Under the pieces are notes generated by a model. The model saw only the letters and a program-made list of their open reading frames with translations, made no database searches and was not told where the DNA came from. From Sediminibacterium ginsengisoli (lineage in GTDB: Bacteria > Bacteroidota > Bacteroidia > Chitinophagales > Chitinophagaceae), in contig CAMBEQ010000017.1 of assembly GCA_945865545.1 (NCBI GenBank), positions 1 to 49,637 on the forward strand: 49,637 nt of DNA, written 5' to 3'. Shown in pieces: positions 29,229-37,257 of the stretch (positions within the stretch are counted from its first letter, which is position 1; each line of letters opens with the position of its first letter). The position numbers and the translations under genes were made by a program.

Positions 29229-30422
29229 TTAATTAGGGACAAATGACCTAAACAAAACTGTAGATTTTTGAGCAACTAATTTAATTTGTGATTCTGCTTC
29301 CATAACAGCACTATCACCCGCTTTTAAAGATAGATGATCTAACAATAGGTCGCCTTCTGTTACCAATATTATCTCCATTGAATGGGTATTAATTGTATAA
29401 GATTCCCCACTGTTTAGTATCATTTTTGTTAAACCAAAATCTGGTATAGGACAAGGATAGTTAATTTCATTTGAATTAATGGAATTACCCTCTAACGGGT
29501 TCGGGAAAGTAGGTGTAAAATTTACATGTTCTATGAGTTCACGAATGTCCACATGTTTTGGTGTGAGCCCTCCTCTTAAAACATTATCACTATTTGCCAT
29601 CAATTCAATATTTTGACCTTCTAAATAGGCATGTAATAAACCTGCCCCTTGAAAAATTCCATGGTATTTTGGTAGATGAATAATATTTAAAATATAAATG
29701 GAAAAAATTCCTTTATCAATATTAGCAGCTGGAATACCATCTGCATAATATTTATGCGCCCAATAATGAGGGTCTGCTTTGGTGACGATCCCATTTTTTA
29801 CAGCAGTAGTAGCTTCTACTAAAATAGATTTTAAGATTTTGTCTGAAGCCACCATAGGCAATTGCATAAAATAGGTATACAAATGTTGGTAGTCGGCCCC
29901 TTTAAATTCATGGATCAAAGAGTGAAATGGAATATAATTACGCAAACGCTCCTCTAGTAATTTAGGATCTAAAAAACCATGTAATAACCAAAAATCACTT
30001 AATGCCACCATTACTTCGGGTTTGTGATTTTTATCTTTATAATTTCGATTAACTGCATCTAATGAAATACCAGCGGCCTGTTCTTTTTCAAACCCTATTA
30101 CTGCATTTTCTTTACTTGGATGCACTTGGATACTTAGCATATTTTTTACATCCAATATTTTAAATAAGTAAGGTACGGATCCAAAGTTTTGAAATGTTTT
30201 AGCCCCCAACCACTTCGCTGGATTTTCATTGACTAAAATAGCTAAACTAATTTCTCCATTTTCAGTCGTGACCACAGCAGCAGCACTGGGATGTGCGCCC
30301 ATCCAATATTCAGCATAAGGCAAATGGTTTACATTTTCAATGCCCATTAAATCAGGAATGAAACTAGTTCCGCCCCAATCATAATGCCTATGTTTTCCTT
30401 GTAATTTATACGCTTTTTGCAT
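29229..30422 (-). CDS. manA: Mannose-6-phosphate isomerase, class I
   Basis: This 397-residue zinc enzyme interconverts mannose-6-phosphate and fructose-6-phosphate. The start MQKAYKLQGKHRHYDWGG is typical. Zinc ligands are in LSIQVHPSKENA and HKPEVMVAL, and further motifs are GIFQGAGLLHAYLEGQNIELMANSDNVLRGGLTPKHVD. The C-terminal cupin covers about residues 310-397. It supplies precursors for GDP-mannose and surface glycans or allows growth on mannose. It stands alone between the DUF6580 gene and the divergent yraN. Confidence 0.95.
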   Translation of the reverse strand: MQKAYKLQGKHRHYDWGGTSFIPDLMGIENVNHLPYAEYWMGAHPSAAAVVTTENGEISLAILVNENPAKWLGAKTFQNFGSVPYLFKILDVKNMLSIQVHPSKENAVIGFEKEQAAGISLDAVNRNYKDKNHKPEVMVALSDFWLLHGFLDPKLLEERLRNYIPFHSLIHEFKGADYQHLYTYFMQLPMVASDKILKSILVEATTAVKNGIVTKADPHYWAHKYYADGIPAANIDKGIFSIYILNIIHLPKYHGIFQGAGLLHAYLEGQNIELMANSDNVLRGGLTPKHVDIRELIEHVNFTPTFPNPLEGNSINSNEINYPCPIPDFGLTKMILNSGESYTINTHSMEIILVTEGDLLLDHLSLKAGDSAVMEAESQIKLVAQKSTVLFRSFVPN

Positions 30423-30474
30423 GTGTATAAAATGACGATGTTTAAACTAGATTTTAAATCTAAATGAAAAATGT

Positions 30475-30828
30475 ATGAACAACAAAGATACTGGGTTTTT
30501 TGGCGAAAATAGGGCGGCAAATTATCTAATCGAACAAGGCTTTGAAATCCTATATAGAAACTGGAGGTACAAACATTTAGAAATTGATATTATTGCGTCA
30601 AAAAATAACCTTTTACATATTATTGAAGTTAAAACAAGAAGCTCTATACAATTTGGTTATCCTGAACAGTTTATTAATATACAAAAAATGCAATTTCTTA
30701 AAAATGCAGCTGCTCATTTTCAATATGATCATCCACAATGGGCCTACTTACAATTTGATGTTATTTCAATTTTTTTAAACGATAGTAACCAATGGGAATT
30801 ACTATTGATAGAAGATGTATATTTCTAA
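30475..30828 (+). CDS. yraN: UPF0102 / YraN-family endonuclease-like protein
   Basis: This 117-residue protein has the family pattern GFFGENRAANYLIEQGFEIL, then NWRYKHLEIDIIA with the acidic metal residue, and IIEVKTR, the E-x-K part of a PD-(D/E)XK nuclease core. The fold is nuclease-like, but the cell role is unknown (often next to rnhB or near DNA uptake genes). Here it is divergent from manA and converges with the YkgJ gene. The start is ATG 30475. Confidence 0.88.
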   Translation: MNNKDTGFFGENRAANYLIEQGFEILYRNWRYKHLEIDIIASKNNLLHIIEVKTRSSIQFGYPEQFINIQKMQFLKNAAAHFQYDHPQWAYLQFDVISIFLNDSNQWELLLIEDVYF

Positions 30829-30865
30829 TAATTAGGGAATCTCTAAAATCGAATAATAGAAAAAG

Positions 30866-31363
30866 TTAGCTGATTAATTCTTGCATCTTTTCTACCATTT
30901 TATAGGTGGCTGGACAAAGCTCCACATTTTGTTTATGTACATGCATGTATTCGGTCATCTTCCTTTTTGTTAAATGTGGAAATCCAGCACAATCTGCAGG
31001 ACGTATATCATAAATAGAACACTTATTCGATTTCAAATTTAAAAACTGACATGGTTGTGATGTATTTAACCAGTCTTTATCTTTCTTATCATAGGTGAGC
31101 CATTTTTCTTTAAATGCGGTGGGAGTCATTTCAAAGTGACTGGCTATTCTTTTTACGTCAGTGGGTGTATAAGTAGGGCTCATGGTTTTACAACAATTTG
31201 CACAACTTAAACAGTCTATTTCCTTCCAAACTTCTGGATTAACTTTTTTCGTGATTTGATCCAACCCTTTGGGGGTTTTCTTTTCTAACCTTGATAAAAA
31301 TGATTTCAATTGTTTACCGTTATGTCTTACTTTCTGCTTAAATGACCTTAAATTTACTTTCAT
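30866..31363 (-). CDS. YkgJ-family zinc/iron-chelating cysteine-cluster protein
   Basis: This 165-residue protein has the YkgJ cysteine cluster: Cys51, Cys54, Cys57 and Cys58 in CLSCANCC, then a second set in PCQFL, KCSIYDIRPADC and FPH. The family (CxxCxxCC) probably binds zinc or an iron-sulfur cluster; the function is unknown. The N-terminal 50 residues are basic and helical. It is divergent from xerD with 62 bases between the starts. Confidence 0.83.
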   Translation of the reverse strand: MKVNLRSFKQKVRHNGKQLKSFLSRLEKKTPKGLDQITKKVNPEVWKEIDCLSCANCCKTMSPTYTPTDVKRIASHFEMTPTAFKEKWLTYDKKDKDWLNTSQPCQFLNLKSNKCSIYDIRPADCAGFPHLTKRKMTEYMHVHKQNVELCPATYKMVEKMQELIS

Positions 31364-31425
31364 ATATAGTTTAATCTGACGCGAAATAATACCATTAAAC
31401 TATAACTATCAAATCTATTTACATA

Positions 31426-32334
31426 ATGATGAGTTGGGTAATCTATAAAAAAGGTTTTAAAGCTTTCTTACAACTTGAAAAGTCATTAAGCGGGCACTCT
31501 GTGGAAGCCTATTTAAGAGACATTGATAAACTCACCCATTATCTTGAGGCCAATGAAAATAACCTTTCCCCTTCAGAAGTTACCTTAAGCCATCTTCAAG
31601 CCTTTGTTCAGTGTATTGGAGAAATGGAAATGGCCCCTACCTCTCAAGCAAGAATTATTTCTGGTATAAAATCTTTTTTTAAATATTGTTTACTCGAACA
31701 AATTTGTACCATCAACCCCACTACCTTATTAAATAGCCCCAAAACAAGACGTAAATTACCCGATGTTTTAAGTTTTGAAGAAATTGAACAATTAATTGGT
31801 CAAATTGATTTAAGTAAACCAGAAGGAGGACGTAATAAAGCTATTTTAGAAACCATGTATAGTTCTGGCCTAAGGGTAACCGAAGCCATTAATTTAAAAA
31901 TTTCTTGCTTGTATTTAGATGTAGGTTTTATAAGAGTAATTGGTAAAGGAGACAAAGAAAGATTAGTGCCTATTGGAAGCGATGCCATAAAATTCATAAA
32001 ATTATACAAAGAGACTATTCGAGTACACCAAACTCCAGCTAAAGATTGCGAGGATGTCTTGTTTTTAAATAACCGAGGGAAAGCTTTAAGTAGAGTGATG
32101 ATATTTTATATTATCAAAGCCCTCCTCTTAAAATCAGGCATCAAAAAATCAATCTCCCCCCATAGTTTTAGACATTCTTTTGCAACGCATTTAGTGGAAG
32201 GCGGAGCCGATTTAAGGGCTGTTCAAGAAATGCTAGGTCATGAGAGTATTACCACCACCGAAATATACACCCATATCAATCGTGAATACCTCAGGGATAC
32301 CCTGGATCGCTTTCACCCTGCTTTCAAAAAATGA
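31426..32334 (+). CDS. xerD: Site-specific tyrosine recombinase, XerD type
   Basis: This 302-residue recombinase resolves chromosome dimers at dif sites. The N-terminal SAM-like DNA-binding domain covers about residues 5-90. The catalytic domain has Arg150 (SSGLR), Lys174 (GKGDKER), His246 and Arg249 (HSFRH), His272 (LGHESI) and the nucleophile Tyr281 (IYTHI). It is full length, free of a phage or integron context, and housed among core genes, so it is a housekeeping Xer, not an element integrase. ATG 31426 or 31429 are both possible starts. No dif-like 28-base palindrome was noticed next to it. Confidence 0.92.
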   Translation: MMSWVIYKKGFKAFLQLEKSLSGHSVEAYLRDIDKLTHYLEANENNLSPSEVTLSHLQAFVQCIGEMEMAPTSQARIISGIKSFFKYCLLEQICTINPTTLLNSPKTRRKLPDVLSFEEIEQLIGQIDLSKPEGGRNKAILETMYSSGLRVTEAINLKISCLYLDVGFIRVIGKGDKERLVPIGSDAIKFIKLYKETIRVHQTPAKDCEDVLFLNNRGKALSRVMIFYIIKALLLKSGIKKSISPHSFRHSFATHLVEGGADLRAVQEMLGHESITTTEIYTHINREYLRDTLDRFHPAFKK

Positions 32335-32366
32335 TAAAAAAAGGCACTTAATGTCTTAAAATTAAT

Positions 32367-32374
32367 TAGGTTTG
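32367..32374 (+). promoter_or_regulatory. -7 box TAGGTTTG upstream of the DUF2911 gene
   Basis: It matches TAnnTTTG and lies 17 bases before the ATG at 32392. No clear -33 TTG is seen. Confidence 0.5.
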
Positions 32375-32391
32375 TCCTCTAAATTAATCAA

Positions 32392-33234
32392 ATGAAAAAA
32401 ATACTCTTTGTACTAGGTACGGTTTTAAGTATGGCAGTAACTGCACAAGTAAAAATGCCAGCTGCTAGCCCCACTCAAACTTTAATACAAGATTTCGGTT
32501 TAGGTAAAATCGAAATTGTTTATTCAAGACCAAGTTTAAAAGGTCGTGCAGCCTTTGGAAATGGAAGCTTACTAGCTCCAACAGGTATTGTTTGGAGAAC
32601 GGGTGCTAATGGTGCCACAAAAGTTACTTTCTCGCATCCAGTGACTATTGGTAATACCACTTTAGCTGCAGGTTCTTATGGCTTATTTACCATCCCAGGT
32701 GAAAATGAATGGACTATTATTTTTAATAGCAATTCTAAAGGTTGGGGAAGTTTTACTTATACAGAATCTGAAGATGTGGTTCGTCTAAAAGTAAAACCTG
32801 AAATCACCAGCAATAACACCGAAACATTTATTATTGGCATTGGAGATATCACTCCAGAATCAGCTGCCATTTATTTGAAATGGGCTACAACATTAGTGGC
32901 TGTGCCCATTAAAACAGATATTAAATCTACTATCCGCACACAAATAGAAGCTTCTACCACTGGAACAGCTGCCAATGGTGCCGCTTACCAAGCCGCAGCA
33001 AATTTTTATTATGACATGGATAAAGATTATGACAAAGCACTAGTTTTTGTTGACAAAGCGATTGCTTTGGATGCTAAAGCTTATTGGTTATTTTTATTAA
33101 AAGCGAAGACTCAGAAAGAATTAGGAGATAAAAAAGGTGCCAAAGCAAGTGCTGAAATTTGTATAAAAATGGCGGAAGCCGGCAAAAATGCAGACTATGT
33201 TCGTTCTGCTACAGAGCTTATTGCTTCTCTTTAA
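32392..33234 (+). CDS. Secreted DUF2911-domain protein
   Basis: This 280-residue protein has a signal peptide of about 19 residues (MKKILFVLGTVLSMAVTAQ). The DUF2911 domain follows at about 25-170 with IEIVYSRPSLKGRAAFG, VWRTGANGATKVTFS, GSYGLFTIPGENEWTIIFN and WGSFTYTESEDVVRLKV. The C-terminal 190-280 is helical, like TPR repeats (AANFYYDMDKDYDKALVFVDKAI). The family is common in Bacteroidota; its function is not known. A single-gene unit: it has a -7 box in front and a good terminator behind. Confidence 0.88.
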   Translation: MKKILFVLGTVLSMAVTAQVKMPAASPTQTLIQDFGLGKIEIVYSRPSLKGRAAFGNGSLLAPTGIVWRTGANGATKVTFSHPVTIGNTTLAAGSYGLFTIPGENEWTIIFNSNSKGWGSFTYTESEDVVRLKVKPEITSNNTETFIIGIGDITPESAAIYLKWATTLVAVPIKTDIKSTIRTQIEASTTGTAANGAAYQAAANFYYDMDKDYDKALVFVDKAIALDAKAYWLFLLKAKTQKELGDKKGAKASAEICIKMAEAGKNADYVRSATELIASL

Positions 33235-33260
33235 TCTTACCAACTGATTGATACAAAAAT

Positions 33261-33288
33261 GAGTCTCGAGTAATCGGGACTCTTTTTT
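33261..33288 (+). terminator. Intrinsic terminator of the DUF2911 gene
   Basis: GAGTCTCGA pairs with TCGGGACTC (one G-T pair) around a GTAA loop, followed by a run of six T. It lies 26 bases past the stop codon. Confidence 0.88.
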
Positions 33289-33289
33289 G

Positions 33290-33297
33290 TACATTTG
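33290..33297 (+). promoter_or_regulatory. -7 box TACATTTG upstream of tRNA-Leu(GAG)
   Basis: It matches TAnnTTTG and lies 9 bases before the tRNA, right after the terminator of the previous gene. The tRNA thus has its own promoter. Confidence 0.55.
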
Positions 33298-33306
33298 TAC
33301 ACCAAC

Positions 33307-33395
33307 GCGGAGGTGGCGAAATTGGTAGACGCACTACCTTGAGGTGGTAGCGCCCACACCCGGGCGTGGGAGTTCGAATCTCCTCTTCCGCACCA
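33307..33395 (+). tRNA. tRNA-Leu (anticodon GAG)
   Basis: The acceptor GCGGAGG pairs with CTTCCGC (one G-T). The D-arm is GTGGCGAAATTGGTAGACGC. The anticodon stem CTACC/GGTAG encloses TTGAGGT, giving anticodon GAG for CTC/CTT codons. A long class II variable arm (GCCCACACCCGGGCGTGGG) is present and the T-arm is GGAGTTCGAATCTCC. Here the 3' CCA (33393-33395) is encoded, unlike in the other tRNA-Leu. Confidence 0.97.
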
Positions 33396-33424
33396 ACCCT
33401 ATCATAAAAGTGATGGGGTTTTTT
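33395..33424 (+). terminator. Intrinsic terminator after tRNA-Leu(GAG)
   Basis: AACCCTATCA (33395-33404) pairs with TGATGGGGTT (33411-33420) with one mismatch, then a T run to 33424. It begins at the last base of the tRNA. Confidence 0.85.
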
Positions 33425-33482
33425 GTTTCGAAGCGGTGTGAAAAGCTTGCTTGTATAAACAGAGGAGAAACAAAAAAATAAG

Positions 33483-33561
33483 AACCCCGCTTTGCGGGAT
33501 TGTTGAAAGGGTTTGAGTAAGCAACCCATTTAGATCAGCGAATGAAGCGAGCTAATCTAAA
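33483..33561. repeat. Structured repeat after tRNA-Leu(GAG), related to the 8.3 kb repeats
   Basis: The block begins with a hairpin CCCGC-TTT-GCGGG (33486-33498). The core GTTGAAAGGGTTTGAGTAAG (33502-33521) follows; over 33502-33522 it matches 8269-8289 at 19 of 21 bases. A second stem-loop then pairs TTTAGATCAGC (33529-33539) with GCTAATCTAAA (33551-33561) at 10 of 11 positions. The order hairpin, core, hairpin is the same as after tRNA-Leu(CAA), although the arm sequences differ. Confidence 0.75.
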
Positions 33562-33573
33562 CTTATATTTTAT

Positions 33574-33581
33574 TATATTTG
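33574..33581 (+). promoter_or_regulatory. -7 box TATATTTG just before the DUF2130 gene
   Basis: It matches TAnnTTTG but ends only four bases before the ATG at 33586. If used, the mRNA would be nearly leaderless. Confidence 0.4.
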
Positions 33582-33585
33582 TGAC

Positions 33586-34788
33586 ATGTCTAACTATACT
33601 GTTACCTGCCCTAAGTGTCAAAATAACTTTGAACCTACTGATGCAATAAGAGAGGAAGTGGAAAAAGAATTGCGTGGAAAAATGACCGACTGGCAAAAAA
33701 AGAAAGAAGAAGAAACCACTGTTTTATTGGCAGAACAAAAAATTACCATTGAAAATGAGTTGGCAGAAAAATTAAAAAAAGATTTAGGCGCTCAGTATGA
33801 CCATAAAATAAAAGTCATGCAGCAAAGCGAATCTGCCATGAGTAAGCAAGTAAAAGATTTTCAAGAAAAAGAACTAGAATTCCTTAAACAAGTGCAAGCC
33901 ATACAAGCAAAAGAAGCAGCATTAGAATTAGAATTACAAAGAAAATTAATTGCCGAAAGAGAAAATATAAAAGCACAAATCCTTAAAGAAGAGGTAGAAC
34001 GCGGCTCCTTAAAAGACCAAGAATACCAATTAAAAGTAAAAGAATTAGAAAAGCAATTAGAAGATCAACGAAAATTGGCCGATGAAATGAAACGAAAAGC
34101 CGAGCAAGGAAGTATGCAAATGCAAGGCGAAGTACAAGAACTTTTATTGGAAGAACTATTAAAATCTAGCTTCCCCTTTGATCAAATTGTAGAAGTAGGT
34201 AAAGGGGTGCGTGGAGCAGATTGTATCCAAATTGTACGAAATAATTTAGGACAGGAAGCTGGAAAAATTATTTACGAAAGTAAAAGAACTACCGCTTTTG
34301 CACAAGAGTGGATTGAAAAATTAAAAACAGACATGCGCAGTCAAGGTGCAGATATTGCTATTATTGTCACCCAATCATTTCCTAAAGACATGGAAAGATT
34401 TGGCGAAAAAGAAGGCGTTTACATTTGTTCTTACCAAGAAGTAAAAAGTGTGGCGCTACTGCTTAGAAATGCAATATTAAAGATATACGATTCTAAAAAA
34501 AGCCAAGTAAACAAGGGTGATAAAATGAGCTTTTTATACGACTACCTCATCAGCAATGAGTTTAACGAGCAATGGAAAGCCATTGGAGAAGGTTTTAGAC
34601 AAATGCGTTATAGTATTCAAAAGGAAAGAGATGCCATGGAGAAATTATGGAAGTCACGTGAGAAGCAACTAGAAAAAGTATTATTAAATGCCATGCATAT
34701 CAAAGGATCTATAGAAGGCATTGCAGGCGCTGATACTATTAATATGAATTTACTAGATGACGACGAAACTATGTCTTTAGAAGATTAA
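33586..34788 (+). CDS. DUF2130 coiled-coil protein
   Basis: This 400-residue protein starts with a CPKC knuckle at about residues 9-12, then a long charged coiled coil at about 20-185 (many KELE/KQLE heptads). The DUF2130 domain covers about 190-380, with GADCIQIVRNNLGQEAGKIIYESKRTTAF, DMRSQGADIAIIVTQSFP and GVYICSYQEV. The ADCIQ...ESK spacing is like a PD-(D/E)XK nuclease core, but that is inference. The family is widespread and of unknown function. The gene is alone in its unit. The start at ATG 33586 is set by the CPKC motif near the N-terminus. Confidence 0.88.
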   Translation: MSNYTVTCPKCQNNFEPTDAIREEVEKELRGKMTDWQKKKEEETTVLLAEQKITIENELAEKLKKDLGAQYDHKIKVMQQSESAMSKQVKDFQEKELEFLKQVQAIQAKEAALELELQRKLIAERENIKAQILKEEVERGSLKDQEYQLKVKELEKQLEDQRKLADEMKRKAEQGSMQMQGEVQELLLEELLKSSFPFDQIVEVGKGVRGADCIQIVRNNLGQEAGKIIYESKRTTAFAQEWIEKLKTDMRSQGADIAIIVTQSFPKDMERFGEKEGVYICSYQEVKSVALLLRNAILKIYDSKKSQVNKGDKMSFLYDYLISNEFNEQWKAIGEGFRQMRYSIQKERDAMEKLWKSREKQLEKVLLNAMHIKGSIEGIAGADTINMNLLDDDETMSLED

Positions 34789-34795
34789 TAAAAAT

Positions 34796-35422
34796 TTACA
34801 TAACACTTACTGCCCAAACAAAATTATTTGCGATTTCATAATGAATTTGCACTTCAAGCGCTAATGCATCACTCAAAATAGATGCATTCAAAATACCTTT
34901 AGGAGAGATAGCTAGTTCTTCAATTCTCAACTGCTCTGAAAAATCAACACCCAATTTTTCATTCATCTTATACATCGCTTCTTTCGCAGCCCAAAAAAAA
35001 GTCATTTGTTTCAATTGATCTGCTTGTTCAAGTGTATTAATTTTATCAAGCTCTGTAGCATGTAAAAACTTATGGGCCACTTTCCCTACCCTGTCTTGAA
35101 TCAATTCTATATCAATCCCGACTGGATCTTTGGAACTTATAATACATGCAGCATATCCATTACAATGAGATACAGAGAAATGAAAATGACTATTCTGTAT
35201 ATAAGGCTTCCCATTATTGGCGTACTTTATTAATTTGGTATCCACCTCTGGGAGTAAGTAGGGTATTAATAATCTAGCCGCTAAATGTTGTACTTTTTTT
35301 GGTGGATGTGTAATTAGGACAGTACTACTTACCTTTTGTTCAAAAAAATCCAACGACTCCGTAATGGACCAAATGGCCATTTTAGTTGTTGCGTTGATAT
35401 TTTGTTGATAAAACAAAGGCAT
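34796..35422 (-). CDS. 4'-phosphopantetheinyl transferase superfamily protein
   Basis: This protein of about 208 residues would move the phosphopantetheine arm of CoA to a carrier-protein serine. The Sfp-type motifs are VGIDIELIQDRV (metal Asp and Glu) and FFWAAKEAMYKM. An earlier motif FHFSVSHCNGYAAC is also typical. I prefer ATG 35422 (MPLFYQQNIN) to an in-frame start further upstream at 35476, which would overlap the divergent dcd promoter. It most likely activates acyl or other carrier proteins; the partner cannot be told from context. Confidence 0.88.
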   Translation of the reverse strand: MPLFYQQNINATTKMAIWSITESLDFFEQKVSSTVLITHPPKKVQHLAARLLIPYLLPEVDTKLIKYANNGKPYIQNSHFHFSVSHCNGYAACIISSKDPVGIDIELIQDRVGKVAHKFLHATELDKINTLEQADQLKQMTFFWAAKEAMYKMNEKLGVDFSEQLRIEELAISPKGILNASILSDALALEVQIHYEIANNFVWAVSVM

Positions 35423-35488
35423 AGAAAAAAGGATTGATTTAGATTGCAGCGCAATTGATAGGTGCAAAATAAACATAAATAAACAAAG

Positions 35489-36025
35489 ATGATTTTATCC
35501 GACTCTCGAATAGTAGAAGAAATAGCAAAAGGATCTATCAAAATTGAGCCATATGATCGTAAAGATTTAGGTAGTAATAGCTATGATGTGCATTTAGGAA
35601 AATGGTTGGCTACCTATGACAATAACATTTTAGATGCCAAAGCGCACAATACCATTACCTATTTTGAAATTCCAGAAGAGGGTTTTGTATTAGAACCAAC
35701 TGGCTTTTACTTAGGGGTAACTTTAGAATACACAGAAACACATGCACATGTTCCATTTTTAGAAGGAAAATCTTCTACTGGAAGATTGGGCATTGACATT
35801 CATGCCACCGCAGGTAAAGGGGATGTAGGATTTTGTGGTTATTGGACTTTAGAAATTTCCGTCAAGCAGCCTGTTAAAGTTTATAGAGGAATGCCAATTG
35901 GTCAACTTATCTATTTCCCTGTGGATGGAGAGATTGAAGTGAAGTATAACCAAAAGTCAAATGCCAAATACAGCGGACAACCCGAGAAGCCTATAGAAAG
36001 TATGATGTGGAAGAATAAATTTTAG
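35489..36025 (+). CDS. dcd: dCTP deaminase
   Basis: This 178-residue trimeric enzyme of the dUTPase fold deaminates dCTP to dUTP for thymidylate synthesis. Motifs are MILSDSRIVEEIAKGSIKIEP at the start, GSNSYDVHLG, the GKSSTGRLGIDIHATAG loop, and GFCGYWTLEI with the catalytic Glu, then YRGMPIGQLIYF. Some members are bifunctional and also make dUMP, which sequence by eye does not settle. The start is ATG 35489. It converges with the DUF3810 gene. Confidence 0.93.
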   Translation: MILSDSRIVEEIAKGSIKIEPYDRKDLGSNSYDVHLGKWLATYDNNILDAKAHNTITYFEIPEEGFVLEPTGFYLGVTLEYTETHAHVPFLEGKSSTGRLGIDIHATAGKGDVGFCGYWTLEISVKQPVKVYRGMPIGQLIYFPVDGEIEVKYNQKSNAKYSGQPEKPIESMMWKNKF

Positions 36026-36030
36026 ATCAA

Positions 36031-37173
36031 TTATTTATTGGATCTATACGCTAGTGCCCATAATAGCACATCATTATAACTCTCAATTCCTTTGGCCTGT
36101 TTATTCCACTGTAGAAACTGATTGTACATAGAAGTAGATGCAGGAATTAATAAATCTTGTCTTTCTAAGAAAAACAATTTAATTTTTTTTCGATCTGCTA
36201 ACACCACCGGTGACAATAAATTTTTATTTCTAGCCACCACTTTTTTCCAGTTTTCAAAATTTCCAGTTTTGGCAATAAAAGTTAATTCAGCACTTTGAGC
36301 ATAGGTAAATAATTGCAACAACATAGAGTATTTAAATATTGGCTGACGACTTTCCGAACCCACTACAAAAGCAATGAAGTTCGCTTCCGTTTCAGAGGCA
36401 TAGCCCAATTGATGAGCCATTTCATGGCAGGTAGTAAATGGCAGGGTTAAAACAGGGACGTCCCCTCTAATGATGGCTTCGCCTGTAAGTGGCTGATAAT
36501 AGGCCATAAAGCCTATATAATCTCCTATAGCTGGAAATCTGGATAGTTTTAAATTGGGTTGCTGAAGCTTTAAAAAAGGATAAGATGTCTCCATTTGAGC
36601 ATATTCTTGAATGGCATTAGAGAATATCTGCTTAATGGTCAGCTGCGAGATAGAGGAATCGGCAATTTGAGCCCTTGTGGCATTTAGTTCTTCAATCAAC
36701 TCTATAGTAAGCCGCTCAATGGATACATCGCTATAAGTTTCCTTCACTTCTAAGCCAAATTGCTTCGCTGGACTAGATTGCTGATAATTTAACCCCCAAA
36801 TAAGCATAAAAAGCACATAGAGTTGTATTAAGTTTTTTGAACTTTTAACCAATAAATGCTTTAATATTAGTTTTAAATTTTTATTGCTTTTATATTGATT
36901 TTTATATTTAAATAAACTCCTTAATAAATTAATAATCAACATTATAATTATAAAAAAATACACATACTCCCCTATAGCATTAGGGAATATTCCAGATACC
37001 TTCCTTAGGCTTAACCCCAACCATTTAAAGAAGCCTTTAGAATAGTATTTAGCTACCCAATCTGGGAACTGGGTCAGGACAAGAATAACTAGCGCCAATA
37101 GATACCATAGCCAATAACTAATGAATTTGACTATAAAGGCTAATTTTAGAAGGTATTTAGTAGAATTTGCCAT
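36031..37173 (-). CDS. DUF3810 membrane protein with HExxH metalloprotease-like motif
   Basis: This 380-residue protein has three hydrophobic segments (about residues 15-36, 68-87, 112-130), then a soluble domain. The motif HEMAH at 250-254 matches the zincin HExxH, and SETEANF shortly after supplies Glu261 or Glu263 as a likely third ligand. Thus it may be a membrane-bound zinc protease; no substrate is known. The family is nearly limited to Bacteroidota. It is divergent from yceD, with 84 bases between the starts. Confidence 0.85.
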   Translation of the reverse strand: MANSTKYLLKLAFIVKFISYWLWYLLALVILVLTQFPDWVAKYYSKGFFKWLGLSLRKVSGIFPNAIGEYVYFFIIIMLIINLLRSLFKYKNQYKSNKNLKLILKHLLVKSSKNLIQLYVLFMLIWGLNYQQSSPAKQFGLEVKETYSDVSIERLTIELIEELNATRAQIADSSISQLTIKQIFSNAIQEYAQMETSYPFLKLQQPNLKLSRFPAIGDYIGFMAYYQPLTGEAIIRGDVPVLTLPFTTCHEMAHQLGYASETEANFIAFVVGSESRQPIFKYSMLLQLFTYAQSAELTFIAKTGNFENWKKVVARNKNLLSPVVLADRKKIKLFFLERQDLLIPASTSMYNQFLQWNKQAKGIESYNDVLLWALAYRSNK

Positions 37174-37206
37174 GGATTATTATAATGGGGCAAAAGTAGG
37201 ATAAAC

Positions 37207-37237
37207 TTTGTCTTTTGGTTGGTTTTTACTAACTTTG
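37207..37237 (+). promoter_or_regulatory. Full Bacteroidota promoter for yceD-rpmF-plsX
   Basis: TTTG at 37207-37210 and TAACTTTG at 37230-37237 are separated by exactly 19 bases, fitting the TTTG-N19-TAnnTTTG consensus. The ATG of the first gene follows 20 bases later. This is the best promoter in the window. Confidence 0.75.
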
Positions 37238-37257
37238 CCACCCTTATAAGTACGGTT

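Noticed and set aside
31426..32334. Tyrosine recombinase as an integrase of a mobile element
   Set aside because: The full-length XerD pattern and the surrounding core genes fit the housekeeping dimer-resolution recombinase; no attachment sites or cargo are next to it.
33218..33529. Minus-strand ORF across tRNA-Leu(GAG)
   Set aside because: Antisense to the tRNA, giving a spurious EEEIRTPTPGCG-like peptide; overlaps tRNA, terminators and repeats.
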